Positions 1 to 8,420 of a stretch of 64,000 nucleotides of DNA are shown here, piece by piece (the stretch's first letter is position 1; each line of letters starts with the position of its first letter). The DNA is from Pseudoduganella umbonata. Its GTDB lineage: Bacteria > Pseudomonadota > Gammaproteobacteria > Burkholderiales > Burkholderiaceae_D. The stretch lies in contig NZ_JACHXS010000006.1 in assembly GCF_014192225.1 (NCBI RefSeq), forward strand, positions 310,235 to 374,234, given 5' to 3'. The notes under the pieces were generated by a model. It did no database searches. It was not told the DNA's origin and was given only the letters and a program-made list of their open reading frames with translations. The position numbers and the translations under genes were made by a program.

Positions 1-46
1 TCGCCCCCCTGCAACGCGACTGCTATCTGCGACATCCTATGCAGGG

Positions 47-120
47 AAACCGGGGTCAGTCCCCTTGATACGGGCCGACAACTGGGGTTTGCAGTGGCGA
101 CTGGCGGGGACAGACCCCTG
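47..120. repeat. 74-bp palindromic element, copy 1
   Basis: Begins AAACCGGGGTCAGTCCCC (47-64) and ends with GGGGACAGACCCC (106-118) plus TG. The two 13-mers are complementary except at the central base, so they could form a stem across the element; each is also nearly self-complementary. A second copy of the same 74-bp length lies at 4600-4673 with the same ends and a diverged middle. It looks like a REP/BIME-type intergenic element. The 1-181 stretch holds nothing else that I recognise. Confidence 0.7.
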
Positions 121-181
121 CCGCTCTGCCGCTATCTCGACATCGGATTGCACACCTTGCGGCGCCGCCTATTCACAATTG

Positions 182-1876
182 CTACTTCGGTGCCACCCGC
201 CAGATCTCGCCAGTCACGTCGTCGTCCACCAGCAGCGAGCCGTCGTCCTGGACGACGACGGAGGAGGGCCGGCCCCACACTTCCTTGTCGCTGACCACGA
301 AGCCGGTCATGAAGTCCTGGTATTTCCCGGTCGGCACGCCGTCCTTCATGAACACGCGCACCACTTTCGAGCCGGTGCGGGTGGCGCGGTTCCAGGAGCC
401 GTGCAGCGCGAGGAACAGGTCGCCGTCGTATTCGGCGGGGAATTTCGCCCGCGCGCCGGGGCCGGCGGCGTACATGATCATGCCCAGCGGCGCGGAGTGC
501 GCCGTCAGCAGCAGGTCGGGCGCCGTTACTTTCCCTTTCAGGTCGGGGCGGTGGCCTTTCAGTCGCGGTTCCTCGTGGTCGCCGATGTAGTACCACGGCC
601 AGCCGTAGTGGGCGCCGGCTTTTACGCGCGTCAGGTAGTCGGGCGGCAGGTTGTCGCCCAGGCGATCGCGCTCGTTCACGCTGCACAGCAGGTCGCCCGT
701 GCGCGGATACAGGTACATGCCCACGCAGTTGCGCAGGCCGGTGGCGAAGGTGCGCCTGTTCTTGCCGTCCGGGTCGAACGCCAGCACCAGGGCGCGGTCG
801 AATTCGGAGCCCCACGGTGCGCCCAGGCCGTGTTTTTTCTCCCATTGCGCCAGCGGTTCGGGCGGCGCCGCGCCGATGTCCTCGGCCACGTTCGACGCCG
901 AGCCGATCGACAGGAACATCGTCTTGCCGTCCGCCGAGAAGACCAGCGTGCGGGAAGAGTGGCTGCCCGTCTCCGCCGTCAGTTTCGGCACCACCACTTC
1001 CGGCTCCGCGGTGGCGACCAGGTCGCCGTTCCTGTACGGGAACCGCACGATCGAGTTCACGTTCGCCACGTACAGGTACCGGGGATTCGGGCCGGCCGGC
1101 CAGAAAGCGAAGCCAAAGGGCCGGTCCAGCTTCGCCGCGAACACGCTGACCCGGTCGGCCTTCTCGCCGGTGGCCGAGCGGAACACCTTGATCAGCCGCT
1201 TCGTCGTCGAGGAAATGAAGATGTCGCCGTTCGGTGCCCTGGTCATCACGCGGCCGCGGTCCGGGTCCGTCGCCCACAGGTTGACGCTGAAACTGTCCGG
1301 CACGGCCGGCAGCACGCCCTGCGGCCGCGGCACGGTGCTCGGGTTGTTGCCGGCGCTGGCGCTGGCGAACGGCGGCGGCAGGTCGGCCATGCGTACTTCG
1401 TGGATGCGGCCCGGGGCGTCGTTGCTCCAGTGCTCCTCGCCGGGCTTGACCAGGTCCGTAGCCGATGCCGTGGCCGCGGCGGCGGCGGCCTCCTTGCCCT
1501 TCGCGGTACCGAGCCAGGCAACCAGCGCGGCCCGCCCGGCGGCATCCGGAACCGCGATCGGCATCGTCGTGCCGGGCGCGTAGGCCGCCGGGTCCTTCAG
1601 GAACAGGTCCAGTTCGCGCGCCGTCCAGCGTTTTCCGCCGGCGCCGACGGCGGCCAGTGCCTGCGAGTAGCCGAAGCCCGGCACGCCGGCCACCTTGCGG
1701 CCCAGCGTATTGAACAGCGGCGGACCGGCCAGCGCCGCCATGTCGGGCGTCGCCGTGTGGCAGATCGCACAGTTGTTCTGGAAGATGCGCTTGCCGTCCG
1801 GCGCGGCGGACGCGGCGGCGGCGAGCGCCAGGCTGGTGGCGGCGATGGCAAGCCTGGTCGCGGAATTCGAATGCAT
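182..1876 (-). CDS. Cytochrome c / PQQ-type sugar (sorbosone) dehydrogenase
   Basis: A 564-residue exported protein with a signal peptide (about 1-25), a cytochrome c domain with heme motif CAICH at 36-40 and a likely Met105 axial ligand (GTTMP). From about residue 160 a beta-propeller of the L-sorbosone/glucose dehydrogenase family follows, with phrases such as RPFGFAFWP and SVNERD. In this family the propeller oxidises a sugar or alcohol in the periplasm using PQQ and passes electrons to the fused cytochrome. The substrate cannot be read from sequence. ATG at 1876 was chosen because it directly precedes the signal peptide. It is co-directional with the MerC and TonB genes, 83 bp downstream of them. 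Confidence 0.85.
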   Translation of the reverse strand: MHSNSATRLAIAATSLALAAAASAAPDGKRIFQNNCAICHTATPDMAALAGPPLFNTLGRKVAGVPGFGYSQALAAVGAGGKRWTARELDLFLKDPAAYAPGTTMPIAVPDAAGRAALVAWLGTAKGKEAAAAAATASATDLVKPGEEHWSNDAPGRIHEVRMADLPPPFASASAGNNPSTVPRPQGVLPAVPDSFSVNLWATDPDRGRVMTRAPNGDIFISSTTKRLIKVFRSATGEKADRVSVFAAKLDRPFGFAFWPAGPNPRYLYVANVNSIVRFPYRNGDLVATAEPEVVVPKLTAETGSHSSRTLVFSADGKTMFLSIGSASNVAEDIGAAPPEPLAQWEKKHGLGAPWGSEFDRALVLAFDPDGKNRRTFATGLRNCVGMYLYPRTGDLLCSVNERDRLGDNLPPDYLTRVKAGAHYGWPWYYIGDHEEPRLKGHRPDLKGKVTAPDLLLTAHSAPLGMIMYAAGPGARAKFPAEYDGDLFLALHGSWNRATRTGSKVVRVFMKDGVPTGKYQDFMTGFVVSDKEVWGRPSSVVVQDDGSLLVDDDVTGEIWRVAPK

Positions 1877-1959
1877 GGGGTTCCCGATGGTGGTCGACGA
1901 TGAACGGCCACTGGCGTGGCCGGCACCTTATTGTCGACCGGTTACGGACCCGCTTTCAA

Positions 1960-2361
1960 TCATCTGGATGAGAAGATGCGCGATCCCGCGCAGCGGCGGC
2001 AGCAGATCCGGTTGCGCACGTGCGCGCCGAACAGCAGCAGGGCGCCGGCCACGCTGACCACCGCCTCCGCGTCGTGGCCGTAGCGGGGTTCGACGACGAA
2101 CATGGCCACCGCCAGGCAGGCCAGGCCCGCGCCGCCGAGCAGCGGCACGGCGCGGCGCCGGTGCGCCAGGTAGCCCGGCCCGAGCGACAGCAGCGCGGCA
2201 ATCACCGCCACGCCGAGCAGCACCTCGTGCACGTGCCCGTCCTCGGCCCAGCTCATGGCGGGCAGCATGGCCAGCAGCACCGGCATGGCCAGGCAGTGGA
2301 CCATGCACAGGGTGGAAGCGAACAGGCCCGCGGCATCGGCCGCGCCGGTCAGTTTGTTCAT
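1960..2361 (-). CDS. MerC-domain membrane protein
   Basis: A 133-residue protein with about four membrane segments. The first carries C-M-V-H-C (Cys19, His22, Cys23), the metal-binding motif of the MerC family. Classical MerC imports Hg(II), but stand-alone MerC-domain proteins often sit next to metal-responsive TonB receptors, as here: the gene begins 24 bp after the receptor stop and probably shares its transcript. No merR, merT, merP or merA is present, so mercury resistance is unlikely; a role with another metal is an inference. Confidence 0.75.
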   Translation of the reverse strand: MNKLTGAADAAGLFASTLCMVHCLAMPVLLAMLPAMSWAEDGHVHEVLLGVAVIAALLSLGPGYLAHRRRAVPLLGGAGLACLAVAMFVVEPRYGHDAEAVVSVAGALLLFGAHVRNRICCRRCAGSRIFSSR

Positions 2362-2385
2362 GGTGATCCTTTCGTCGGTGGCGGG

Positions 2386-4488
2386 TCAGAAGAAGTAGCG
2401 CAGCGAGCCTTCGAGCTGCGTACGCGGCACCGTCGACACCAGCAGGCCGGCAGCGGTGCCGTAGGCGATGTCGCTGGCGAACCGGTGCGGCTGGACGACC
2501 AGCGCAAGCGATGCCTGCACCGTCCCGATGTCGTAGCCCGATCTGAGCGTGTAGCGCACATAGGTCGGCATGTCGCGCCGCACGGAAGGGGCGCCGGTGT
2601 AATAGGGGTTGCGGGCGGTCACGTAGACGTCGCCGTTCAGCGTGAGCATGCCGGCGCCGAGCGCGCCGCGATACTGCGCGCCGGCCTTCCACGTGTGCGC
2701 CGGCACGGACAGCAGCGCCCCCGCGCCCGGCGCCGGGTTGTCGAGCCGGGCGCGCAGGATGCGCCCGTAGCTGAAATAGGCGCTGGCGGCGCGGCCGGGC
2801 TGCCAGTTCACGTCGAACTCGTATCCCCTGCGCGTGGTCTGGCCGGACGGCAGGAACACGTCCGGCGCGGTGTTGACGATCTCGTCGTCGTTGCGGATGG
2901 TGTAGACGGCGCCCGCCACGTTCCAGCCGGCGGCCGGGCGGGCCTGGATCCCCAGGTCGTGCGAGCGCACCTTGCTCGGATCGATGCCGGCGTTGATGCG
3001 GCCGCCCGGCGCGCCCAGCGGCCCGAGGCTGCCGCTGGCGCTGATTTGCTCCGCCGCGGGCGAACGGAAACCTTCCGCCACATTGGCGAACACGTCCAGG
3101 CCGGGACAGGCGCTCCACAGCAGGCCGAGTTTCGGCGTGAACGCCGATCCGCGGTAGGGAGTGGAGGCAGCCGGCAGCTTGCGGTTGACCAGGTCGTACT
3201 CGAAGCGGTCATAGCGCGCGCCGGCATGCAGCTTCAGTGCCGGCAGCAAGCGGTACTGGCCCTGCACGAAGGCGCCGTAGGTCAGCAGGTCCAGCTCCTG
3301 GTTGTTGACGTAGCTGGCGGTGGGCTGGCGGTCGCGGTACTGGCGGCGCAGCGCATCGCCCTTGTCCGCGCGGGTTTCCAGGCCCGCCGTCAGCACGGCA
3401 CTGTCGCCGAAGGCCCAGGTATTGCCTGCCCGCCCGCCGTAGATCGCGCGGTCGTCGTAGCCGAAGGTGTGCAGCGTGGTGCTGGTGGCGATCGCGCGGC
3501 TGCGCTCGAAATCCTCGGCATACACGGTGGCGAACCAGCCGGCTGCGCCGGTCGGCTGGCGGTTGAACACCAGCGTGCTGCGGTGCGCATCGCCGAAGCC
3601 GGGCAGGCCGAACTGCGTCGAATGCGGGTCGAGGCCCGCTTCCATCGCCGGCAGCGACAGATAGCCGGCGCCCGCGTAGTCGGACCGGTAATAGCTGGCG
3701 CGCAGGCTGTAGATGCCGTCGCCGATCGTCGTCGACAGCTTCCAGAACAGGTTCGTGCGATCGTTGCTCGCGCCGTGGCGGAAACCGTCGCTGCGGTAGC
3801 GGTCCGCCACCAGCAGCGAGCGCACCGCGCCGTATTCTCCGGACAGCGTCAGCGACGCGCGGCGCCCTCCGTGGCTGGCCAGCGTGATCGCCGCGCTCGA
3901 CGGCGTGGCGGCGCCGCCTTCGCGGGTGGCGATGGTAATCGAGCCGGCGCGGTTCTGGTCGCCGTACAGCGCGGAGACGGGGCCCTTGACCACGGCGACG
4001 CTGTCGATCATGTCCGCCGTCATCCATTCCAGAAAGGCCGGGCCGTGGCCCGCGCCGCCCTGGCTGGACGGGATGTTCTGCGGCACGCCGTCGATGTAGA
4101 TGGCGGTGTCGGCGCCGTGCGTGCCCTGGGTGGCGAAGCCGCGCATGCGGAATCCGTTGCCCGTGTCGCCCTGGTCGATGTTGTTGGCCACCACGCCGGG
4201 GATGCGCTGGAAGATGTTCGAGATGTCGCGGCCGATTGCCAGCGTGGCGATGTCCTCGGCGGTGATCGTGTTGACGGTGCCGGGCAGTGCCTCGGGTGCC
4301 AGGGATGGCGTCATGCGGTCGTCGTTCAGGCTGCCGCGGATTTCGACGACTTGCGTGGGGGCGGGGGCGTCGGCTGGGGCCTCAGTGGCGCAGGCGATGC
4401 CGTGGGCTGCGCAGGCGATGAGGACCGCGCGCGGCAGGGTATGGACGGGCAGGGCGGCTGGGATGGCGCGGCGCGGCAGGGCAGGCAA
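2386..4488 (-). CDS. TonB-dependent outer-membrane receptor, probable Fur-regulated
   Basis: A 700-residue receptor with an N-terminal signal region, a plug domain (about 45-180; TVNTITAEDI, MRGF, YIDGVPQ, ALYGDQNRAGSI) and a 22-strand-type barrel ending in aromatic YFF. It probably imports an iron complex or another metal chelate. The start is a TTG at 4488 with a good GGAG ribosome site 6 bases upstream; no in-frame ATG precedes the signal peptide. A near-consensus Fur box lies 38 bp upstream. MerC follows in the same direction. The ligand is not identifiable by eye. Confidence 0.85.
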   Translation of the reverse strand: MPALPRRAIPAALPVHTLPRAVLIACAAHGIACATEAPADAPAPTQVVEIRGSLNDDRMTPSLAPEALPGTVNTITAEDIATLAIGRDISNIFQRIPGVVANNIDQGDTGNGFRMRGFATQGTHGADTAIYIDGVPQNIPSSQGGAGHGPAFLEWMTADMIDSVAVVKGPVSALYGDQNRAGSITIATREGGAATPSSAAITLASHGGRRASLTLSGEYGAVRSLLVADRYRSDGFRHGASNDRTNLFWKLSTTIGDGIYSLRASYYRSDYAGAGYLSLPAMEAGLDPHSTQFGLPGFGDAHRSTLVFNRQPTGAAGWFATVYAEDFERSRAIATSTTLHTFGYDDRAIYGGRAGNTWAFGDSAVLTAGLETRADKGDALRRQYRDRQPTASYVNNQELDLLTYGAFVQGQYRLLPALKLHAGARYDRFEYDLVNRKLPAASTPYRGSAFTPKLGLLWSACPGLDVFANVAEGFRSPAAEQISASGSLGPLGAPGGRINAGIDPSKVRSHDLGIQARPAAGWNVAGAVYTIRNDDEIVNTAPDVFLPSGQTTRRGYEFDVNWQPGRAASAYFSYGRILRARLDNPAPGAGALLSVPAHTWKAGAQYRGALGAGMLTLNGDVYVTARNPYYTGAPSVRRDMPTYVRYTLRSGYDIGTVQASLALVVQPHRFASDIAYGTAAGLLVSTVPRTQLEGSLRYFF

Positions 4489-4525
4489 GGTGGACTCCGG
4501 GAAGGGCGAAAGGCCTGAACTATAC

Positions 4526-4545
4526 GATAATGAGAATGCATTATC
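4526..4545 (-). promoter_or_regulatory. Fur box-like operator
   Basis: GATAATGAGAATGCATTATC reads as GATAAT-GAGAAT-GC-ATTATC, the Fur hexamer array with one extra base compared with the classical 19-mer. It also contains the perfect inverted repeat GATAATG-N6-CATTATC. It lies 38 bp upstream of the TTG start of the TonB receptor, where Fur would block transcription under iron-replete conditions. Zur is an alternative repressor. Confidence 0.65.
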
Positions 4546-4610
4546 AAGTAGGGTGCGTCGAAACCGGGGTCAGAATGCATTTTCAAGTAGTGCACGTCAA
4601 AACCGGGGTC
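4533..4610. repeat. 39-bp tandem duplication overlapping the Fur box
   Basis: Two adjacent 39-bp units, 4533-4571 and 4572-4610, match at 34 of 39 positions. Each begins AGAATGCATT and ends AAACCGGGGTC. The first unit supplies the right half of the Fur box; the second has the same half with TTTTC for TTATC. The second unit runs into the palindromic element at 4600-4673. Confidence 0.8.
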
Positions 4611-4673
4611 AGTCCCCTTGTTTGAGGGCGGCGACTGGGGCAGCGGGCTCGGACTGGCGGGGACAGACCCCTG
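4600..4673. repeat. 74-bp palindromic element, copy 2
   Basis: Same length and ends as the element at 47-120: AAACCGGGGTCAGTCCCC at 4600-4617 and GGGGACAGACCCC at 4659-4671. The conserved inner words CGACTGGGG and GACTGGCGGGG recur, while the rest of the middle differs. The two copies bracket the dehydrogenase-MerC-receptor block. Confidence 0.75.
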
Positions 4674-4704
4674 GTACGCAGCCGCCTTTTGCGACTTCAT
4701 ATTG

Positions 4705-4728
4705 AAAACGGCGGCCGGAGCCGCCGTT
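4705..4728 (-). terminator. Rho-independent terminator of uppP
   Basis: A perfect 9-bp stem AACGGCGGC / GCCGCCGTT with a 4-base loop at 4707-4728, followed on the minus strand by TTTTCAAT. It lies 22 bp past the uppP stop. Confidence 0.7.
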
Positions 4729-4749
4729 GGTGCTGGCAACCGCCGGTTG

Positions 4750-5592
4750 TCAGATCGGGGCCATCCGTCCGGTGCCCAGCAGCGCCAGCAGCACGATGCC
4801 CAGCACGATGCGGTAGATCACGAATGGCATGAAGCCGCGGCTGCTGACGATCTTCAGGAAGCCGACGATGACGGCGTAGCCGACGAAGAAGGCGACAACG
4901 GTTGCCAGCGCGGTCGGGCCCGGCGCCACGGGGCCGGCGACGCCCCAGCTTTTCACCAGCTGGTAGCCGCCGGAGGCCATCACCGCGGGGATCGCCAGCA
5001 GGAACGAGTAGCGGGCGGCGGCCTCGCGGGTGTAGCCCATCAGCAGGCCGGCCGTGATGGTGCCACCGGAGCGGGACACGCCCGGGACCAGCGCCATCGC
5101 CTGCGCGAAGCCGAAGACGATGCCGTCGCGCCAGGTCATCTGGCCCAGCGCCAGCTGCTGCTTGCCGAAGCGGTCGGCAAAGCCCATCAGCGCGCCGAAC
5201 ACGATCAGCATGGTGGCGGTCAGGTACAGGTTGCGCAGGTAGGTTTCAATGGCATCCTGCAGCAGCAGTCCCAGTATGCCGATGGGGAGCGAGCCGACGA
5301 TGATCAGCCAGCCCAGGCGCACGTCCGGATGCTTGCGCATGGCCGGATCGGACAGGCCGCGCAGCCAGGCGACGGCGATGCGGGCGATGTCGTGGCGGAA
5401 GAAGATCAGCACGGCGAGTTCGGTGCCGATCTGCGTGATGGCGGTAAAGGCGGCACCCGGATCCATGCCGGAGGGCAGCAACGGGCCAATGATGCGCAGG
5501 TGCGCGCTGGAGGAAATGGGAAGGAATTCGGTCAATCCCTGGACCAGTCCCAGCAAGGCAGCTTCCAGCCATCCGATCGATGTTACGGTCAT
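4750..5592 (-). CDS. uppP: Undecaprenyl-diphosphatase
   Basis: A 280-residue polytopic inner-membrane protein of the BacA/UppP family. It dephosphorylates undecaprenyl pyrophosphate on the periplasmic side to recycle the lipid carrier for peptidoglycan and polysaccharide synthesis; overexpression of the family gives bacitracin tolerance. Both signature motifs are present: GLTEFLPISSSAHL near the N-terminus and GVSRSGGTITAGLL in the C-terminal half. The length is typical. ATG at 5592; the gene has its own terminator and is followed upstream by the ExoD-like gene on the same strand, ending 20 bp away. Confidence 0.95.
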   Translation of the reverse strand: MTVTSIGWLEAALLGLVQGLTEFLPISSSAHLRIIGPLLPSGMDPGAAFTAITQIGTELAVLIFFRHDIARIAVAWLRGLSDPAMRKHPDVRLGWLIIVGSLPIGILGLLLQDAIETYLRNLYLTATMLIVFGALMGFADRFGKQQLALGQMTWRDGIVFGFAQAMALVPGVSRSGGTITAGLLMGYTREAAARYSFLLAIPAVMASGGYQLVKSWGVAGPVAPGPTALATVVAFFVGYAVIVGFLKIVSSRGFMPFVIYRIVLGIVLLALLGTGRMAPI

Positions 5593-5611
5593 GCGTTTCT
5601 ATCCTGTCATG

Positions 5612-6223
5612 TCAAAAAGCCATCATCATATACAAAATTGCCTTGATTGCAGCAAATACAACACCGGAGACTAGCACGGCCGAGGCCGCAGCGGTCGCCA
5701 GCCCGGCAACGATCCACAGTCCGTCGCGCTCCAGCACGCCGAGCGCCAGCATGCTGATGGCCAGCGACGGCAGCATGTTCCCCAGCGGGATCGGCAGCAG
5801 TACCACGATGGCCAGCATCAGGCAGATCGCGCCCACCACGTATTCCATCGGCGGCAGCGCCCACGCACTGCCGCGCGGGCGCAGCATGCGCTCGGCGCGC
5901 AGCAGCCACGGCCGGATGCGGCCGATCAGCGCCTGGAAATCCTTGCGCGCGATCGAGCGCGTGGCGATGAAGGCGGGCAGCCAGGGCTTGCGGGCGAACG
6001 CCAGCTGGGCGGCCAGGATCACCAGCGGCGCGCCCAGGATCGCCGACGTGCCGGGCAGCGCCGGCAGCACGTTGGGGCAGGCGAACACGAACAGCAGCGC
6101 GGCCAGCGCGCGGTCGGCCAGCGCCGTCAGCAGGTCGCCGATCGAGATGCGTTCGCGCGTGCCGTCCTCGGCCAGCTGCTGCAGCACTTCGGACAGGGCG
6201 GGTCCATTCGACTCTTTGTTCAT
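5612..6223 (-). CDS. ExoD-family exopolysaccharide-related membrane protein
   Basis: A 203-residue protein with an N-terminal soluble stretch (ISIGDLLTALADRA) followed by about four hydrophobic segments, matching the ExoD family. ExoD was linked to exopolysaccharide synthesis and alkaline tolerance in rhizobia, but its biochemical role is unknown. Its start overlaps the stop of the TerC-CBS gene by ATGA, so the two are translationally coupled. uppP lies 20 bp downstream on the same strand, which may link the group to envelope polysaccharide metabolism (inference). Confidence 0.75.
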   Translation of the reverse strand: MNKESNGPALSEVLQQLAEDGTRERISIGDLLTALADRALAALLFVFACPNVLPALPGTSAILGAPLVILAAQLAFARKPWLPAFIATRSIARKDFQALIGRIRPWLLRAERMLRPRGSAWALPPMEYVVGAICLMLAIVVLLPIPLGNMLPSLAISMLALGVLERDGLWIVAGLATAAASAVLVSGVVFAAIKAILYMMMAF

Positions 6224-7785
6224 TGAACGGCCTCCTCGGCGGTTTCGGCGGCGATGCGCCGCACCGACACCTTGGCGATGCGCCGTTCTTCGACGGCGAT
6301 GATTTCATAACGCAGACCGTCGAGTTCGAGCACCTGGCCCGCCTCGGGGAAACCTTCGAAGTGTGCCAGCAGGAAGCCGGCCAGCGATGTGTAGTCGGCA
6401 TCGTCGCTGACCAGCGTATCCGTTTCCAGTACCTGCTCGAGCAGGTGCAGGTCGGCCGCGCCATCGACTTCCCACAGGCCGGGCGCTTTCGGCTGGATGG
6501 CCAGTTCCTCGTCCTCGTCGGGGAATTCGCCGGCAATGGCTTCCAGGATGTCCACCGGCGTCAGCAGGCCCTGCACGACGCCGTATTCGTCCGTCACCAG
6601 CACCACCTGGCCATGCGCACGCTTCAGCGTCTCCATCGCCTTCAGCACGCCGGCCGTATCGGGCAGCACGATCGGCGTGCGCAGGCGACCGCCGGATTCG
6701 CCGATCGGCCGGTGCAGCAGCAGGTCGCCGATCATGTCCTTGGTGCGGGCGATGCCCAGCACGTTGTCCAGCTGGCCCCGGCACACCGGCATCAGGCTGT
6801 GCGGCGTTTGCTGCAACTGCCGCAGGACAGTGCCGGCGTCGTCGTCGAGGTTCACCCACGACATTTCCGAGCGCGGCGTCATGATCGACCGCACCGAGCG
6901 GTCGCCCAGCGTCAGCACGCCGCTGACCATGTTGCGCTCCTCGACGGCGAACGTGTCCAGCCCGGCCGGCCGGGTGTCCTGCGGATCGGCCGCGGCTTCG
7001 GTGCGCTTGCGCCCGCCCATCAGCCGCAGCACGGTATCGGCGGTGCGGTCGCGGAACGGCACGCGCGCCTGGCTTTTCAGGAAGTTGCGGCGCGCGAACT
7101 GGTTCAGTGTCTCGATCACGATCGAGAAGCCGATGGCCGCGTACAGGTAGCCTTTCGGGATATGGAAGCCCAGGCCTTCGGCCACCAGCGACAGGCCGAT
7201 CATCAGCAGGAACGACAGGCATAGCACGACGACGGTCGGATGCGCGTTGACGAAGCGCGTCAGCGGCTTCGAGGCCAGGATCATCACGCCGATGGAGATG
7301 ACGACGGCGGCCATCATCACGCCCAGTTCGTCGACCATGCCGACGGCCGTGATCACCGCATCGAGCGAGAACACGGCATCGAGCACGACGATCTGCGCCA
7401 CCACGGCGCCGAAGCCGGCATATACCTTCGACCCGGTGGCTGCATGGGTGACCCCTTCGAGCCGTTCATGCAGCTCGATCGTGGCCTTGAACAGCAGGAA
7501 GACGCCGCCGGCCAGCAGGATCAGGTCGCGGCCGGAAAATCCCTGGCCGGCCATGAAGAACAGCGGCGTGGTCAGCGTGACCAGCCAGGACACGATCGTC
7601 AGCAGGCCAAGCCGCATCAGCATCGCCAGCGACAGGCCGATCAGCCGCGCCTTGTCGCGCTGGTGGGGCGGCAGCTTGTCCGCCAGGATCGCGATGAAAA
7701 TCAGGTTGTCGATGCCCAGGACGATTTCCAGGACGACAAGCGTCAGCAAGCCCGCCCAGATTGCCGGGTCGAAGAGCCATTCCAT
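6220..7785 (-). CDS. TerC-family membrane protein with CBS pair and CorC/HlyC domain
   Basis: A 521-residue protein. Residues 1-225 form a TerC-type membrane region of about seven helices containing EIVLGIDNLIFI and LDAVFSLDAVI, whose acidic residues are conserved in TerC and probably bind metal. About 290-410 is a CBS-domain pair, and about 435-515 a CorC/HlyC transporter-associated domain. This is the YegH/YoaE architecture, thought to export divalent metals such as manganese. ATG at 7785 is preferred over an upstream in-frame ATG at 7866 because it has a GAGG site and starts directly at the first helix (MEWLFDPAIW). Confidence 0.85.
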   Translation of the reverse strand: MEWLFDPAIWAGLLTLVVLEIVLGIDNLIFIAILADKLPPHQRDKARLIGLSLAMLMRLGLLTIVSWLVTLTTPLFFMAGQGFSGRDLILLAGGVFLLFKATIELHERLEGVTHAATGSKVYAGFGAVVAQIVVLDAVFSLDAVITAVGMVDELGVMMAAVVISIGVMILASKPLTRFVNAHPTVVVLCLSFLLMIGLSLVAEGLGFHIPKGYLYAAIGFSIVIETLNQFARRNFLKSQARVPFRDRTADTVLRLMGGRKRTEAAADPQDTRPAGLDTFAVEERNMVSGVLTLGDRSVRSIMTPRSEMSWVNLDDDAGTVLRQLQQTPHSLMPVCRGQLDNVLGIARTKDMIGDLLLHRPIGESGGRLRTPIVLPDTAGVLKAMETLKRAHGQVVLVTDEYGVVQGLLTPVDILEAIAGEFPDEDEELAIQPKAPGLWEVDGAADLHLLEQVLETDTLVSDDADYTSLAGFLLAHFEGFPEAGQVLELDGLRYEIIAVEERRIAKVSVRRIAAETAEEAVQ

Positions 7786-7892
7786 TTGATAAAACCTCGT
7801 TAAGACAACAGTGCTTCTTGAAAGGAGAACAGGAGCGCGGGCCGCCACGCCGGCAGGCGCAGGCAAGCGGCAGCCGATACGGCAGGGCCGTG

Positions 7893-8264
7893 TCAGGCGG
7901 CGGGAGGCGGTTTTATCGGCGGCAGGGGATCGCGCCCGCGCCGCGGTGGCACGAACGAGGAAACGGATGCATCGGGGGGCGCGGCGGATGGCAGCCGCGG
8001 TGCGGCGTGCACGGTGTCATGAAAATCCATGCCGGCCGGCGGCTCGTCCGGATCGATGTCGCACATGGCTTCGCCGACCTGGCTGTCCATGGACACGGTC
8101 AATGCATTGGACAGGGGCGATGCCTTGGATAGGGTCGATGCCGCGGACAGGGTTAATGTCTCGGTATGCGCCGGCGCGTTCGCGGCGACCGACATCGACA
8201 GCGCGAGGACATTCAGGGGGAACAGCAGGGCAAGGAAGATGACGAATAATCGTCTCATAGACAT
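7893..8264 (-). CDS. Small secreted hypothetical protein, CzcI-like N-terminus
   Basis: A 123-residue protein starting MSMRRLFVIFLALLFPLNVL, a clear signal peptide, followed by a low-complexity Ser/Thr/Ala stretch and a Pro-rich tail ending KPPPAA. The opening resembles small exported proteins found with metal-efflux operons (CzcI-like), but the conserved His/Cys of those proteins is not evident. It is divergent from arfB. No good ribosome site is visible, so both start and function are uncertain. Confidence 0.45.
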   Translation of the reverse strand: MSMRRLFVIFLALLFPLNVLALSMSVAANAPAHTETLTLSAASTLSKASPLSNALTVSMDSQVGEAMCDIDPDEPPAGMDFHDTVHAAPRLPSAAPPDASVSSFVPPRRGRDPLPPIKPPPAA

Positions 8265-8420
8265 AACGTTGCAGGGAACGCGGCAAGTGTACCATGCATC
8301 GGGGCGCCCGGCCGTCCACGTTGCTGTACCGGCAATGGTGCCGCCCTTGGCGAATCGCACTGCGCATTGCGCTATCATGCGCATCGCGACCGGGCGGCCG
8401 GTCAGCTCCAGCGAGGCGGC

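Noticed and set aside
65..1903. Long plus-strand open frame opposite the dehydrogenase
   Set aside because: It is rich in Arg, Ala and His, has no motif, and mirrors the third codon positions of the true minus-strand gene.
1960..2361. A mercury-resistance operon
   Set aside because: Only a MerC-domain protein is present. The other mer genes are missing and the gene follows a metal-type TonB receptor.
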